NCBI GenBank assembly: GCA_020851635.1
Contig: JADZCJ010000012.1
Coordinates: 1-35,407, forward strand
Reading direction: 5' to 3'
DNA: 35,407 bases
Source: Anaerolineae bacterium
GTDB lineage: Bacteria > Chloroflexota > Anaerolineae > UBA4142 > SHND01
The notes below the pieces were generated by a model. That model was not told the DNA's origin and ran no database searches. It saw only the letters and a list, made by a program, of their open reading frames with translations. The translations under genes were made by a program, and so were the position numbers. Of the stretch, positions 24,542 to 32,116 are shown one piece after another. The stretch's first letter is position 1, and each line of letters starts with the position of its first letter.

Positions 24542-27172
24542 ATGAATACAAAAGAAATGCAGCCGGCGGCTCGCCCAAATCTTGGGCGCAATGACCCCTG
24601 TTGGTGCGGCAGCGGCAAAAAGTACAAAAACTGCCATCGTGACGCGGACCAGGAAGGCGAGAGTCGCCGGCGGCAAAAGGACGCATTGTTCGATGCGCTC
24701 GGCAGATTTGCCCTGCAGCGCAAATATGAAATTGCATTCAGACAGGCGGGCAAGCTTTTTTTCGGCGTTGACCGCGCACCTGCGCCTTCTGATGACCCCG
24801 AGCAATTGAAGGATTTTCAGCGCGCCCTCGACTATTTTATCTTTGATTCTCGCCTTGCGGAGGGCACACGAATCATCGAATTGTTCGCCGACCTGGAGGG
24901 AAAATACCTTTCGCCGCTGCAGCGCAAATGGCTGGACCAATGGCAGCACGCCGTGCTCATCCCGCTCGAAGTCCTTGAGGTGCATCGGGGGCAAGGGGTG
25001 CGCGTGCGCGATCTTTTGACGGGGGAAGAATACGAGGTGCGCGAACAAAGGGGTTCGGAAACAATCCTGCGCTGGGAGATTGTTTTCATGCGTTTAATGC
25101 CGATGGATGAACACTATGAATTTGGCGGATCAGGACTGCACCTGCCGGTCAGCTATTTCGGACTCGTCCATCGCTATCTGAACGACCTGTGGCTCGAGTA
25201 CCAGCTGGACCAGCCCGAGGGCACGTACAAAGAGTTCTGCCATTCCACCAGTCACCTGATCAATCAGTTCATTCTCAACGACATTGGCGCTGGAATGACG
25301 CGACCGCCGCTCCTTTCCACGCCGGAAGGAGATCTGATGGCGCGTTGCCGCGCGGCTTACGGTGTCTTGGATTCGTCAGCCGCGCTCCAGCGCTTGCGCG
25401 CACACGCGGGATTGGATGAGGAAAAAGATGCTGAAGGTGAGGGGCATCTGTTTATTTGGTACCAAGACGATGCGGCGCGCGCCCTGCTTCAGAAACACGG
25501 ACCACCCTTTGTGTCTCACCCCCCGCTGGCGGGAGATGCGAGCGGGAGGCGTATCCTCGGGGATCTCACACTGCGCGCCGACACTCTGGAAATCAATACG
25601 GTTTCCCGGCGGCGCCTGGATGCGTTCAAGGAATTGCTCGTTCAGGCGCTCGGTGCGATGATTCGTCACCGCGAGGACCAGGTTGCCAGTCTTGCCGAGA
25701 TCTTGGCGGACACGCAAGAGGACGAGGCTGGGGCAGAGGACGATGAACTGGAACTCTCGGAACCAACTGCCCCTGCATCCCGCGCACACGATCTCGACCC
25801 GGCGAAGGGGTTTATCCCAGTCTCGGATGCGCCCGCCGAACTACAGGCGCTCGCCGAACAATACCGCGCGGATTACAACCGCCGCTGGATAGATCTGGAA
25901 ATTCCTGCGCTCCACGGCGCGACGCCGCGTGACGCGGTCAAGACCCTCGCGGGGCGTGTGCGGGTGATCCGTCTTTTGAAAACGTTTGAACAGCAGCAAG
26001 CTCGCCGTGTGGTGGATGCCGGCCCGCGGTTTGACTGGAATGTGATTTCAGAAGAGCTGGGTCTGAGCCAGCAAGAGTTTCGTGACGAGGCGCGCCTGGA
26101 AGACCTGGTCCACGCCAAGCTGGACAAGATCTTTGAGCACTGTATCAACGACGAACTGGACAAAGCGTGGAATGGCTGGCGTCAATTTCGCTCAGAATAT
26201 CCGCTTACCTCGGTCGAGGATATTGACTTTGGTCAGGCATGGTCACTGCCGGATATTCTAGACGATGCGGTTATGATCCTTGAATATCGGCTTGCGATGT
26301 TCAAGCGTTTTGATGATGCGCAGACACTGCTAGACGAGTACATTGCGCTTGCTCCTGACAATATAGCATGGGCACGCGTGGAACGGGAAGTGGTTCGCGC
26401 GGAACGCGGCGAAATTGATGACGCGCTCGCCGCGCTGCACGAACTGGCAAATGACAACGACTGTGAACTCGAAGCGCTGCTCGAACGCGCCGAAATCCAA
26501 TTCAATCTGCTAAATCAATCTGACGCGGCGTTGGAGACTTTGCGGTACGCGGCGGAGGTTGTTGAGGACGACGAGGAGTTTGAACGGGTCTATGATGCGA
26601 CGCTCGAGTTGTACAAAAATGCTGAACGGTACGACGAGGGTGAATCGTATTGGCACGCGCAAAACGACGATTCGCAAGATGACCGCGACTATCCCGGTCT
26701 AGTACGGATGCTTTTGGCACGCGGTGATTTGTCGCGCGCTGCCGAGATGGTTGAACGTATCCCGGGTGACGAGATGAGCGATTATTTTAGCGGGATGATC
26801 GCGGCGCGCCGGGGTGACTATGCGAGCGCGCGGGCGTTTTGGCAAAACGAGTTGGAGGAGGCATCGCCGGATGACTCGCTGGGGTGGCATACCTGGGGTG
26901 ATTTGCATCTGTGGCTATATGAACCCGAACGCGTCCTCCAAATTGACCCTGCAGAGCAGCTGCACCATTGGAAAGCATACTGGGTGCGGGCTCTGGCATA
27001 CGCCCAATTGGGAGACCTCGACCGCGCGCACGATGAAGCCGAGCGTGCGCGGTTGGCAATGGAAACGCGCGGTCGGCGAATTCACGCACAACACACGCTG
27101 CAAGAATATCGCCATTTCGCGCGAGCGCTCGGACTCGCTGACGAGGCGCTTGGGGCGCTGACTTTGGAATAG
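24542..27172 (+). CDS. SEC-C zinc-motif protein with MbcA/ParS-like segment and helical-repeat C-terminus
   Basis: This 876-residue protein opens with a SEC-C motif, GRNDPCWCGSGKKYKNCH, with zinc ligands Cys20, Cys22, Cys31 and His32. The motif is known from the SecA C-terminus and many accessory proteins, where it binds zinc and mediates protein contacts. The middle (about 60-390) is uncharacterised, followed by an acidic stretch near 395-415 (EDEAGAEDDELELSE). Around 455-490, WIDLEIPALHGATPRDAV resembles the Xre/MbcA/ParS toxin-binding segment often seen in SEC-C proteins. Residues from about 620 onward form TPR-like helical pairs. It is cytoplasmic. The SWIM gene starts 12 bases after its stop, so the two probably act together. 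The molecular role is unknown. Confidence 0.85.
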   Translation: MNTKEMQPAARPNLGRNDPCWCGSGKKYKNCHRDADQEGESRRRQKDALFDALGRFALQRKYEIAFRQAGKLFFGVDRAPAPSDDPEQLKDFQRALDYFIFDSRLAEGTRIIELFADLEGKYLSPLQRKWLDQWQHAVLIPLEVLEVHRGQGVRVRDLLTGEEYEVREQRGSETILRWEIVFMRLMPMDEHYEFGGSGLHLPVSYFGLVHRYLNDLWLEYQLDQPEGTYKEFCHSTSHLINQFILNDIGAGMTRPPLLSTPEGDLMARCRAAYGVLDSSAALQRLRAHAGLDEEKDAEGEGHLFIWYQDDAARALLQKHGPPFVSHPPLAGDASGRRILGDLTLRADTLEINTVSRRRLDAFKELLVQALGAMIRHREDQVASLAEILADTQEDEAGAEDDELELSEPTAPASRAHDLDPAKGFIPVSDAPAELQALAEQYRADYNRRWIDLEIPALHGATPRDAVKTLAGRVRVIRLLKTFEQQQARRVVDAGPRFDWNVISEELGLSQQEFRDEARLEDLVHAKLDKIFEHCINDELDKAWNGWRQFRSEYPLTSVEDIDFGQAWSLPDILDDAVMILEYRLAMFKRFDDAQTLLDEYIALAPDNIAWARVEREVVRAERGEIDDALAALHELANDNDCELEALLERAEIQFNLLNQSDAALETLRYAAEVVEDDEEFERVYDATLELYKNAERYDEGESYWHAQNDDSQDDRDYPGLVRMLLARGDLSRAAEMVERIPGDEMSDYFSGMIAARRGDYASARAFWQNELEEASPDDSLGWHTWGDLHLWLYEPERVLQIDPAEQLHHWKAYWVRALAYAQLGDLDRAHDEAERARLAMETRGRRIHAQHTLQEYRHFARALGLADEALGALTLE

Positions 27173-27184
27173 AGGAGGGAACTT

Positions 27185-28939
27185 TTGTCGAGATCTCAAT
27201 CTCTCACCCGCGCCCGGATTCGCCAACGTGTTGGCGCGCAGAGTTTCGAGCGCGGCGAAGCGTATGCGGACGCGGGGAATATTTTCAATGCGCGCCAAAC
27301 AGGAACGGTCTTGAAATCCGACTGTTACGGTTCGGGTGCGAATGTCTATCGGCTCTGGGCAAAAGTGGAAAAGGGAAAAATCGTCCAAGCCGACTGCTCT
27401 TGTCCAATAGGAGATGGTGGATACTGCAAGCATACCGCGGCGCTTTTGCTCACGTGGCTCGCCCAGCCCAAGACCTTCCGCCACGTGGAAGAGACGAATA
27501 CGGCGCTGGAGCGGCGCAGCAAAGAGGAATTGATCGTACTCGTCAAACAGATGCTCAAGCGCGACCCGGATTTGGAATCGCTTCTGGAGCTGCCTCTGCC
27601 CGGTGGCACCAGACCGGTCGGCAAGATTGATTCGAAACTGTATCGCGGTCAGGTTGCTGCTGCTTTTCGGGGCGACGAATACGAATGGGGTTCCGAGCAT
27701 GAGATTGCGCGCGAGGTGGACGCGACGCTGGATTTGGGATTCGAGTTTCTCGAACAGGACGACCGCGAAAACGCATTGGCGTTGTTTGAAGCAGTTGCCA
27801 AAGAGGTGCTGAAACACTACGAGGAATTCAGCGACGAGACCGGTGCGCTGGACGAACTTGTGGGGCGCGCCGTGGAGGGCTTGGGCGCGATTCTGCAAGC
27901 CAGCCCAACAGAGCCGGCGTTCCGCCAACGTCTGCTGCGCGCCCTGTTCGATGTGTACAACTTTGACATAGATTACGGCGGAGTTGGTTTGAGCGATGCG
28001 GTGCCGGCTTTGATTCTGAAATACGGGAATGATGCGGAAAAGCAAGAGGTCGCAGAATGGGTGCGCGGCGCCATGAAAAAGCGTGCGGGAGATACTTGGA
28101 GTGACAACTGGCATCGGCAGGTGTATGGCGGTTTCTTGCTAAAGCTGCAAAAGGGAAAACTGGACGACGAAGCATATTTGCGTCTCTGCCGCGACACGCG
28201 GCGGCTTGACGATTTGGTGGAGCGTCTCTTGAAACTCGGACGCGTGGACGAAGCGCAAAAGGAGGCGGCACGCGCGGACGATTATGAACTTTTGGAATTG
28301 GCGAACCTCTTTGTGCGCCGTCAGCATCCCGAAATTGCGCAAGCGTTGATCATCGAGCGCGTGCCCAAGAGCAAAGACCCGCGGCTGCTAGAGTGGCTGA
28401 TGAGGAGGGGCAGAGCCAAAGGCGATTCCGCCGACGCGCTCGAATGGGCGCAAAAAATCTTTGACCTGGAGCCCTCGCGAGAGCAATACAAAAAGATTCG
28501 GCAAATGGCAATGCCGGGCGATAATTGGGACAAGCTACGCGTAGAACTGCTTGACAAACTGAGCGCCAAAAAAGACTATGACTTGCTCACCGAAATCTAT
28601 TTGGACGAGCATGACATCCCACACGCGCTCGAGACACTTGCGAAGATAAAGCCCGATCCCCTTTTTGGGCACTATGATCTGCAGCTCGACGTGGCAAAAG
28701 CCGCCGAAGCCACCCACCCGCGCGACGCCGCGCGCTTGTATAGAAAAGCTGCGGATCAAATCATCCGTCAGAGGTCCCGCGCAGAGTATCGAGACGCGTG
28801 TCAGTATCTCGTTCGCGTTCGCAAGATTTATCAACAGCTGGGTGAAAGCGACGCATGGACCAAGTACATCGAACAAGTTCGGGCAGAGACCAAGTCACTC
28901 CGCGCATTTCGGGACGAGATAAAAAGAGCGCGCTTGTGA
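27185..28939 (+). CDS. SWIM zinc-finger protein with helical-repeat C-terminus
   Basis: This 584-residue protein has a SWIM-type zinc finger near its N-terminus: Cys71, Cys73, Cys81 and His83 in ADCSCPIGDGGYCKHTAAL, a CxCx7CxH pattern. SWIM domains bind DNA or proteins and often accompany SNF2 helicases, but no helicase motifs are present here. The remainder is mostly charged alpha-helical sequence resembling TPR/SEL1-like repeats (for example ALEWAQKIFDLEPSREQYKK). The start is TTG at 27185, supported by AGGAGG 6 bases upstream. With 12 bases separating it from the SEC-C gene, it is the second gene of that operon. I do not recognise a characterised member with this architecture. Confidence 0.88.
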   Translation: MSRSQSLTRARIRQRVGAQSFERGEAYADAGNIFNARQTGTVLKSDCYGSGANVYRLWAKVEKGKIVQADCSCPIGDGGYCKHTAALLLTWLAQPKTFRHVEETNTALERRSKEELIVLVKQMLKRDPDLESLLELPLPGGTRPVGKIDSKLYRGQVAAAFRGDEYEWGSEHEIAREVDATLDLGFEFLEQDDRENALALFEAVAKEVLKHYEEFSDETGALDELVGRAVEGLGAILQASPTEPAFRQRLLRALFDVYNFDIDYGGVGLSDAVPALILKYGNDAEKQEVAEWVRGAMKKRAGDTWSDNWHRQVYGGFLLKLQKGKLDDEAYLRLCRDTRRLDDLVERLLKLGRVDEAQKEAARADDYELLELANLFVRRQHPEIAQALIIERVPKSKDPRLLEWLMRRGRAKGDSADALEWAQKIFDLEPSREQYKKIRQMAMPGDNWDKLRVELLDKLSAKKDYDLLTEIYLDEHDIPHALETLAKIKPDPLFGHYDLQLDVAKAAEATHPRDAARLYRKAADQIIRQRSRAEYRDACQYLVRVRKIYQQLGESDAWTKYIEQVRAETKSLRAFRDEIKRARL

Positions 28940-29012
28940 TTCTTCGATGACTATGTTCGCGCATTCAGAACATGTGATGCGAGCACACACCTGCCCCTGT
29001 CTAGTGATCCCC

Positions 29013-30092
29013 ATGTCCAAGTCGCCCCAATTCATCGTCCATACTTCGAATCCACTGAACGGCGAACCACCGCTGGCAACGCTGCGCGGAAATTTTATTA
29101 CGCCGCGCGAGCTGTTTTACGTCCGCAATCACAGTCCCGTCCCAGACATTGACCCGCAAACTTTTCGCCTGATCGTAAACGGCATGGTCGAGCGCGAGCT
29201 GGAACTCTCTCTCGATACCCTGCTCAACGACTTGCCAAAACGCACGGTCATGTCCACGCTCCAATGCGCGGGCAACCGCCGCAACCAGTTGATCGCGTAT
29301 GCGCCGATTCCCGGTGAAGTTGCCTGGGGGGCGGGTGCGATTGGCAATGCCTTTTGGAGCGGGGTGCCGCTCAAGGAAATTCTGAATGTGGCGGGAGTCA
29401 AGGTCGGCGCGCAATATGTCGCATTCATGGGCGCAGACGAGGTAATTCGCCACGACGAAAACGTGGGTTTTGGCGGCTCGATTCCGCTCGACAAGGCGTC
29501 GAGTCCCGAAGTTTTGTTGGCGTACGAGATGGATGGCAAACCACTCGAACCCGTGCACGGATTTCCTCTGCGCGTGATTGCGCCGGGATATATCGGCGCG
29601 CGCAGCGTAAAATGGCTGGCGCAAATCACGGTGCAGGCGTTTCCTTCCAAAAATTATTTTCAGGCACATGCCTACCAACTCTTTTCGCCGCAGACTACCG
29701 CCGAAACCGCCGATTGGAACGCGGGCTTGCAGTTGGGTGAACTGGTGGTGAATTGCGTCATCACGTCACCGCGCGCGGGCACGCAGGTCTCAAGAGATGT
29801 GCAGGTCGAGGGCTATGCAATCAGTGGTGGCGGGCGAAAAATCGCGCGGGTGGATGTTTCGAGCGACGGCGGCGAGACATGGACGACCGCCAACATCACT
29901 CAGGGGGACCAACAGTGGGCGTGGACGTTCTGGCAGATCCGTTTACAGTTAAAAGCGGGAGAGACCGAAATTGTCACTCGAGCGTTCGACTCTGCGTCCA
30001 ACACCCAGCCCGAGGACGTGCGCCACATCTGGAATTTCAAAGGATACATGAACAATGCGTGGCATCGCGTCAATGTGAACGTCAAACAATGA
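29013..30092 (+). CDS. Sulfite oxidase-family molybdenum enzyme (with Mo-co dimerisation domain)
   Basis: This 359-residue enzyme has an N-terminal molybdopterin-binding domain and a C-terminal Mo-co oxidoreductase dimerisation domain, the sulfite oxidase/nitrate reductase layout. The Mo ligand is Cys85 in STLQCAGNRR. Other hallmarks are YVRNHSPVPDIDP, AYEMDGKPLEPVHGFPLR, GARSVKWLAQI and, in the second domain, DVSSDGGETW. There is no haem domain and no signal peptide, so it is probably cytoplasmic and uses another electron acceptor. ATG 29013 (MSKSPQFIVHTSNPLN) is chosen; the frame extends up to 28947 but the extra 22 residues are Cys/His-rich and not family-like. It lies 73 bases after the SWIM gene and converges directly with the toxin gene, 2 bases apart, without a visible terminator. 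Confidence 0.9.
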   Translation: MSKSPQFIVHTSNPLNGEPPLATLRGNFITPRELFYVRNHSPVPDIDPQTFRLIVNGMVERELELSLDTLLNDLPKRTVMSTLQCAGNRRNQLIAYAPIPGEVAWGAGAIGNAFWSGVPLKEILNVAGVKVGAQYVAFMGADEVIRHDENVGFGGSIPLDKASSPEVLLAYEMDGKPLEPVHGFPLRVIAPGYIGARSVKWLAQITVQAFPSKNYFQAHAYQLFSPQTTAETADWNAGLQLGELVVNCVITSPRAGTQVSRDVQVEGYAISGGGRKIARVDVSSDGGETWTTANITQGDQQWAWTFWQIRLQLKAGETEIVTRAFDSASNTQPEDVRHIWNFKGYMNNAWHRVNVNVKQ

Positions 30093-30094
30093 AA

Positions 30095-30496
30095 CTAATG
30101 GGATTCCATTTGTTGAATCCTGCGATTAGATTCATAGTATTCGATGAGCGTGGGTGACCAGCGAATGATTTTGCCCATGCGCGCTGCCTTTGATTTCAAG
30201 AGATCATTTTGCAGCACGGCGCGGGCGAGCTGAGGAATTTCGAGGGAACGCTCTTTTGGCAAGTCAAACACAAGAATGCAAAAACGCTGTGAGGGCTGGA
30301 CACGAAGCCAAAAGTCGTCCGCGTTAATGGTGATGAAGGTGGCTTGATCGGCTCGCTGCAGCAACGAGGGTATTGCGTCGTCTTTGATTACCGTACCCGG
30401 CCGCAATTCGCGGATCGAGACGACCTGTCCTTGATACCATTGTGCGATCGCGTCGCGGATGCGACGGTCTTGCAGATTCTCGTCGAGAACAATCAT
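30095..30496 (-). CDS. DUF5615 PIN-like protein, putative toxin
   Basis: This 133-residue protein has the layout of DUF5615 PIN-like proteins: an N-terminal MIVLDENLQD with acidic residues Asp5 and Glu6, a central VIKDDAIPSLLQRAD, and ITINADDFW with paired aspartates. These acidic residues would coordinate a metal in a PIN-like nuclease fold. The C-terminal part (from about 100) is a helical extension. The gene starts 3 bases after the DUF433 gene, the usual antitoxin-first order of VapB45/VapC45-like pairs. RNase activity is inferred from the family and not visible directly. Confidence 0.82.
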   Translation of the reverse strand: MIVLDENLQDRRIRDAIAQWYQGQVVSIRELRPGTVIKDDAIPSLLQRADQATFITINADDFWLRVQPSQRFCILVFDLPKERSLEIPQLARAVLQNDLLKSKAARMGKIIRWSPTLIEYYESNRRIQQMESH

Positions 30497-30499
30497 CTG

Positions 30500-30811
30500 T
30501 TATGCGGCGAGGGAAAGCGGGCGGGTCGTTTCCACAAACGCCTGATTCGCCAGTTCAATGGCTTCGGCAATCGCATCTGTCGAAAGATGGCTGGATTCGT
30601 AGTTTTTGACCAGTATCTCGGGACTGTCGCCTTGTGCCAGTCTTGCCAGCACCATGCTCACTTCCAGTCGTGTATACTTGAAGGTGGGTCGCCCGCCGCA
30701 CACGCCGGGCGCGACGACCACGTACTCGCCCAGTGGATAGTACTCGTAGGGCTCGCCCCCAACAACTTCCTTGACCAGTCGCGGTTTATTGGATTCCATC
30801 GGATGATTCAT
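30500..30811 (-). CDS. DUF433 family protein, putative antitoxin
   Basis: This 103-residue protein carries the DUF433 signature: VVVAPGVCGGRPTFKYTRLEV followed by a helical part with LAQGDSPEILVKNYESSHLS and DAIAEAIELANQAF. Such proteins are small helix-turn-helix partners of PIN-like toxins, expected to bind DNA and the toxin. ATG 30811 has GAGGTGG a few bases upstream. GTG at 30823 would add four residues and would be nearly leaderless. The gene has its own extended -10 promoter and precedes the PIN-like gene by 3 bases. Confidence 0.82.
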   Translation of the reverse strand: MNHPMESNKPRLVKEVVGGEPYEYYPLGEYVVVAPGVCGGRPTFKYTRLEVSMVLARLAQGDSPEILVKNYESSHLSTDAIAEAIELANQAFVETTRPLSLAA

Positions 30812-30830
30812 CGCCCACCTCACTGCCTAA

Positions 30831-30839
30831 ATTATAGCA
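30831..30839 (-). promoter_or_regulatory. Extended -10 promoter of the DUF433/DUF5615 operon
   Basis: The minus strand reads TGCTATAAT from 30839 to 30831, a perfect extended -10. It ends about 20 bases before the DUF433 ATG. The start of the divergent Tat-signal frame (30847) is only 8 bases away, so the two divergent promoters must overlap or share regulation. Confidence 0.65.
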
Positions 30840-30846
30840 TACCGTT

Positions 30847-31023
30847 ATGACAGGTTTGTCGCGCCGCCAAATCCTTAAAATTGGGAGTCAAACTGCGCTT
30901 TTGACTCTTGTCGCAGGTTGCGGCGTCACGACGCCGACGCCGACGCCAACTACCGCAGCATCCAACCCAACCCGAATCGCGACCCGGCGAATACAACAGA
31001 AACAACAGCGCCAACACCCATGA
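30847..31023 (+). CDS. Tat/lipoprotein signal-peptide frame, shifted from the GH3 enzyme frame
   Basis: This 58-codon frame encodes MTGLSRRQILKIGSQTALL, then TLVAGC. SRRQILK is a twin-arginine motif (SRRxxLK) and LVAGC a textbook lipobox with Cys25, followed by a Thr/Pro linker (TTPTPTPTTAAS). After about residue 42 it becomes Arg/Gln-rich and stops at TGA 31021-31023, overlapping the enzyme ATG as ATGA. It looks like the export signal of the GH3 enzyme, separated from it by a one-base shift near 30960-30985. It could also be a genuine short lipopeptide translated just before the enzyme. Confidence 0.6.
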   Translation: MTGLSRRQILKIGSQTALLTLVAGCGVTTPTPTPTTAASNPTRIATRRIQQKQQRQHP

Positions 31024-32087
31024 CCGAATTTACATCAATCCCTGCTCCCGTCGTTGACCTCGACACCAAAATCGGACAAATGCTCATGCTCGGTTTTCGC
31101 GGCATGACCCTCACGCCCGACAACTCCCTCGCAGCCGATTTGCGCGACCGTAAAATCGGGTCGGTCGTCTTGTTCCAGTACGACTCGGAACTAAAAACCT
31201 TTGTCCGTAATATCGAATCGGCGGAACAACTGCGCGCGTTGAATCAATCGCTCCAGGCGATATCGCCCATACCACTCCTCATCAGCATTGACCAGGAAGG
31301 CGGACTGATTTCGCGGCTAAACGAACGCAAAGGTTTTCCGACAACGCAATCGCAAAAATATTATGGGGACATGAATGACGCGGCTCTGACTCGCCGCGCG
31401 GCAGAGACCGAGGGAGAATTATTGCGCGACCTGGGCATCAACTGGAACCTCGCGCCCGTCGTGGATGTGGCGGTCAACCCCGACAACCCCATCATTGCAA
31501 AATTCGAGCGCAGTTTCTCGGCCGACCCGGCAATCGTCACGGCGCAAGCGGCGGCAGAAATCGAGGGGTATCATGCCGCAGGTATTCTCACCACGCTCAA
31601 ACATTTTCCCGGACACGGCAGTTCGACGGGCGACTCGCACCTGGGGCTGGTGGATGTGACGACGACATGGCAAGCGCGCGAACTCGAGCCGTATCGGGAC
31701 CTCATCAAGGCGGGGCTTGCCGATGCGGTCATGACCGCCCACATTTTCAATTCCAACCTCGACCCCGATTATCCCGCGACCCTTTCGCACAAGATTATTA
31801 CAGGCATCTTGCGCGAACAGCTCGGCTTTGACGGGGTGGTGATCTCGGACGACATGCAAATGGGCGCGATCCGCAACGACTTTGGTTATGCGCGCGCCAT
31901 CGAACTCGCCATCAATGCGGGCGTGGATATCCTGGCGATTGCCAACAACCTGGTGCATGACCCGGAACTCGGCGCGCGCACGGTCGGCATCATTCAGGGA
32001 CTCGTCCGTGACGGCAAGGTTACGCCCGAACGCATTGACCAATCGTATCAACGTATCATGCGCCTCAAAGCCCGCATACCGTCCTGA
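31020..32087 (+). CDS. Glycoside hydrolase family 3 beta-N-acetylhexosaminidase (NagZ-like)
   Basis: The 355-residue enzyme from ATG 31020 is a single GH3 N-terminal TIM barrel. It shows ISIDQEGG, the NagZ-type KHFPGHGSSTGDSHLG loop with the Asp-Ser-His acid/base dyad, and FDGVVISDDMQMGAI holding the nucleophile (probably Asp277, the first Asp of SDD). This family removes beta-linked N-acetylglucosamine, for example from peptidoglycan fragments. The enzyme frame is open upstream to a TTG at 30918, encoding a Thr/Pro/Asn-rich linker (ANTTETTAPTP), while a Tat/lipoprotein signal sits in the -1-shifted neighbouring frame. The original protein was therefore probably an exported lipoprotein of about 413 residues. 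Xylulokinase follows after 29 bases. Confidence 0.88.
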   Translation: MTEFTSIPAPVVDLDTKIGQMLMLGFRGMTLTPDNSLAADLRDRKIGSVVLFQYDSELKTFVRNIESAEQLRALNQSLQAISPIPLLISIDQEGGLISRLNERKGFPTTQSQKYYGDMNDAALTRRAAETEGELLRDLGINWNLAPVVDVAVNPDNPIIAKFERSFSADPAIVTAQAAAEIEGYHAAGILTTLKHFPGHGSSTGDSHLGLVDVTTTWQARELEPYRDLIKAGLADAVMTAHIFNSNLDPDYPATLSHKIITGILREQLGFDGVVISDDMQMGAIRNDFGYARAIELAINAGVDILAIANNLVHDPELGARTVGIIQGLVRDGKVTPERIDQSYQRIMRLKARIPS

Positions 32088-32116
32088 CACCCCGGGACAA
32101 ATTCAAAACTACCCCC

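Noticed and set aside
24384-24737. Minus-strand frame with words such as LYHLVAILDVW that recall integrase-type transposases
   Set aside because: It is only a short similarity by eye, no DDE residues or terminal repeats are visible, and half of the frame is antisense to the SEC-C gene. An IS remnant is possible but not supportable.
26915-28114. 399-codon minus-strand frame over the SEC-C/SWIM junction
   Set aside because: It is antisense to two genes with clear zinc motifs and a good intergenic ribosome-binding site.
28947-29012. N-terminal extension of the larger molybdoenzyme as a signal peptide
   Set aside because: The 22 residues are Cys/His-rich with no hydrophobic core and no twin-arginine motif, and the family-like sequence begins at MSKSPQF.
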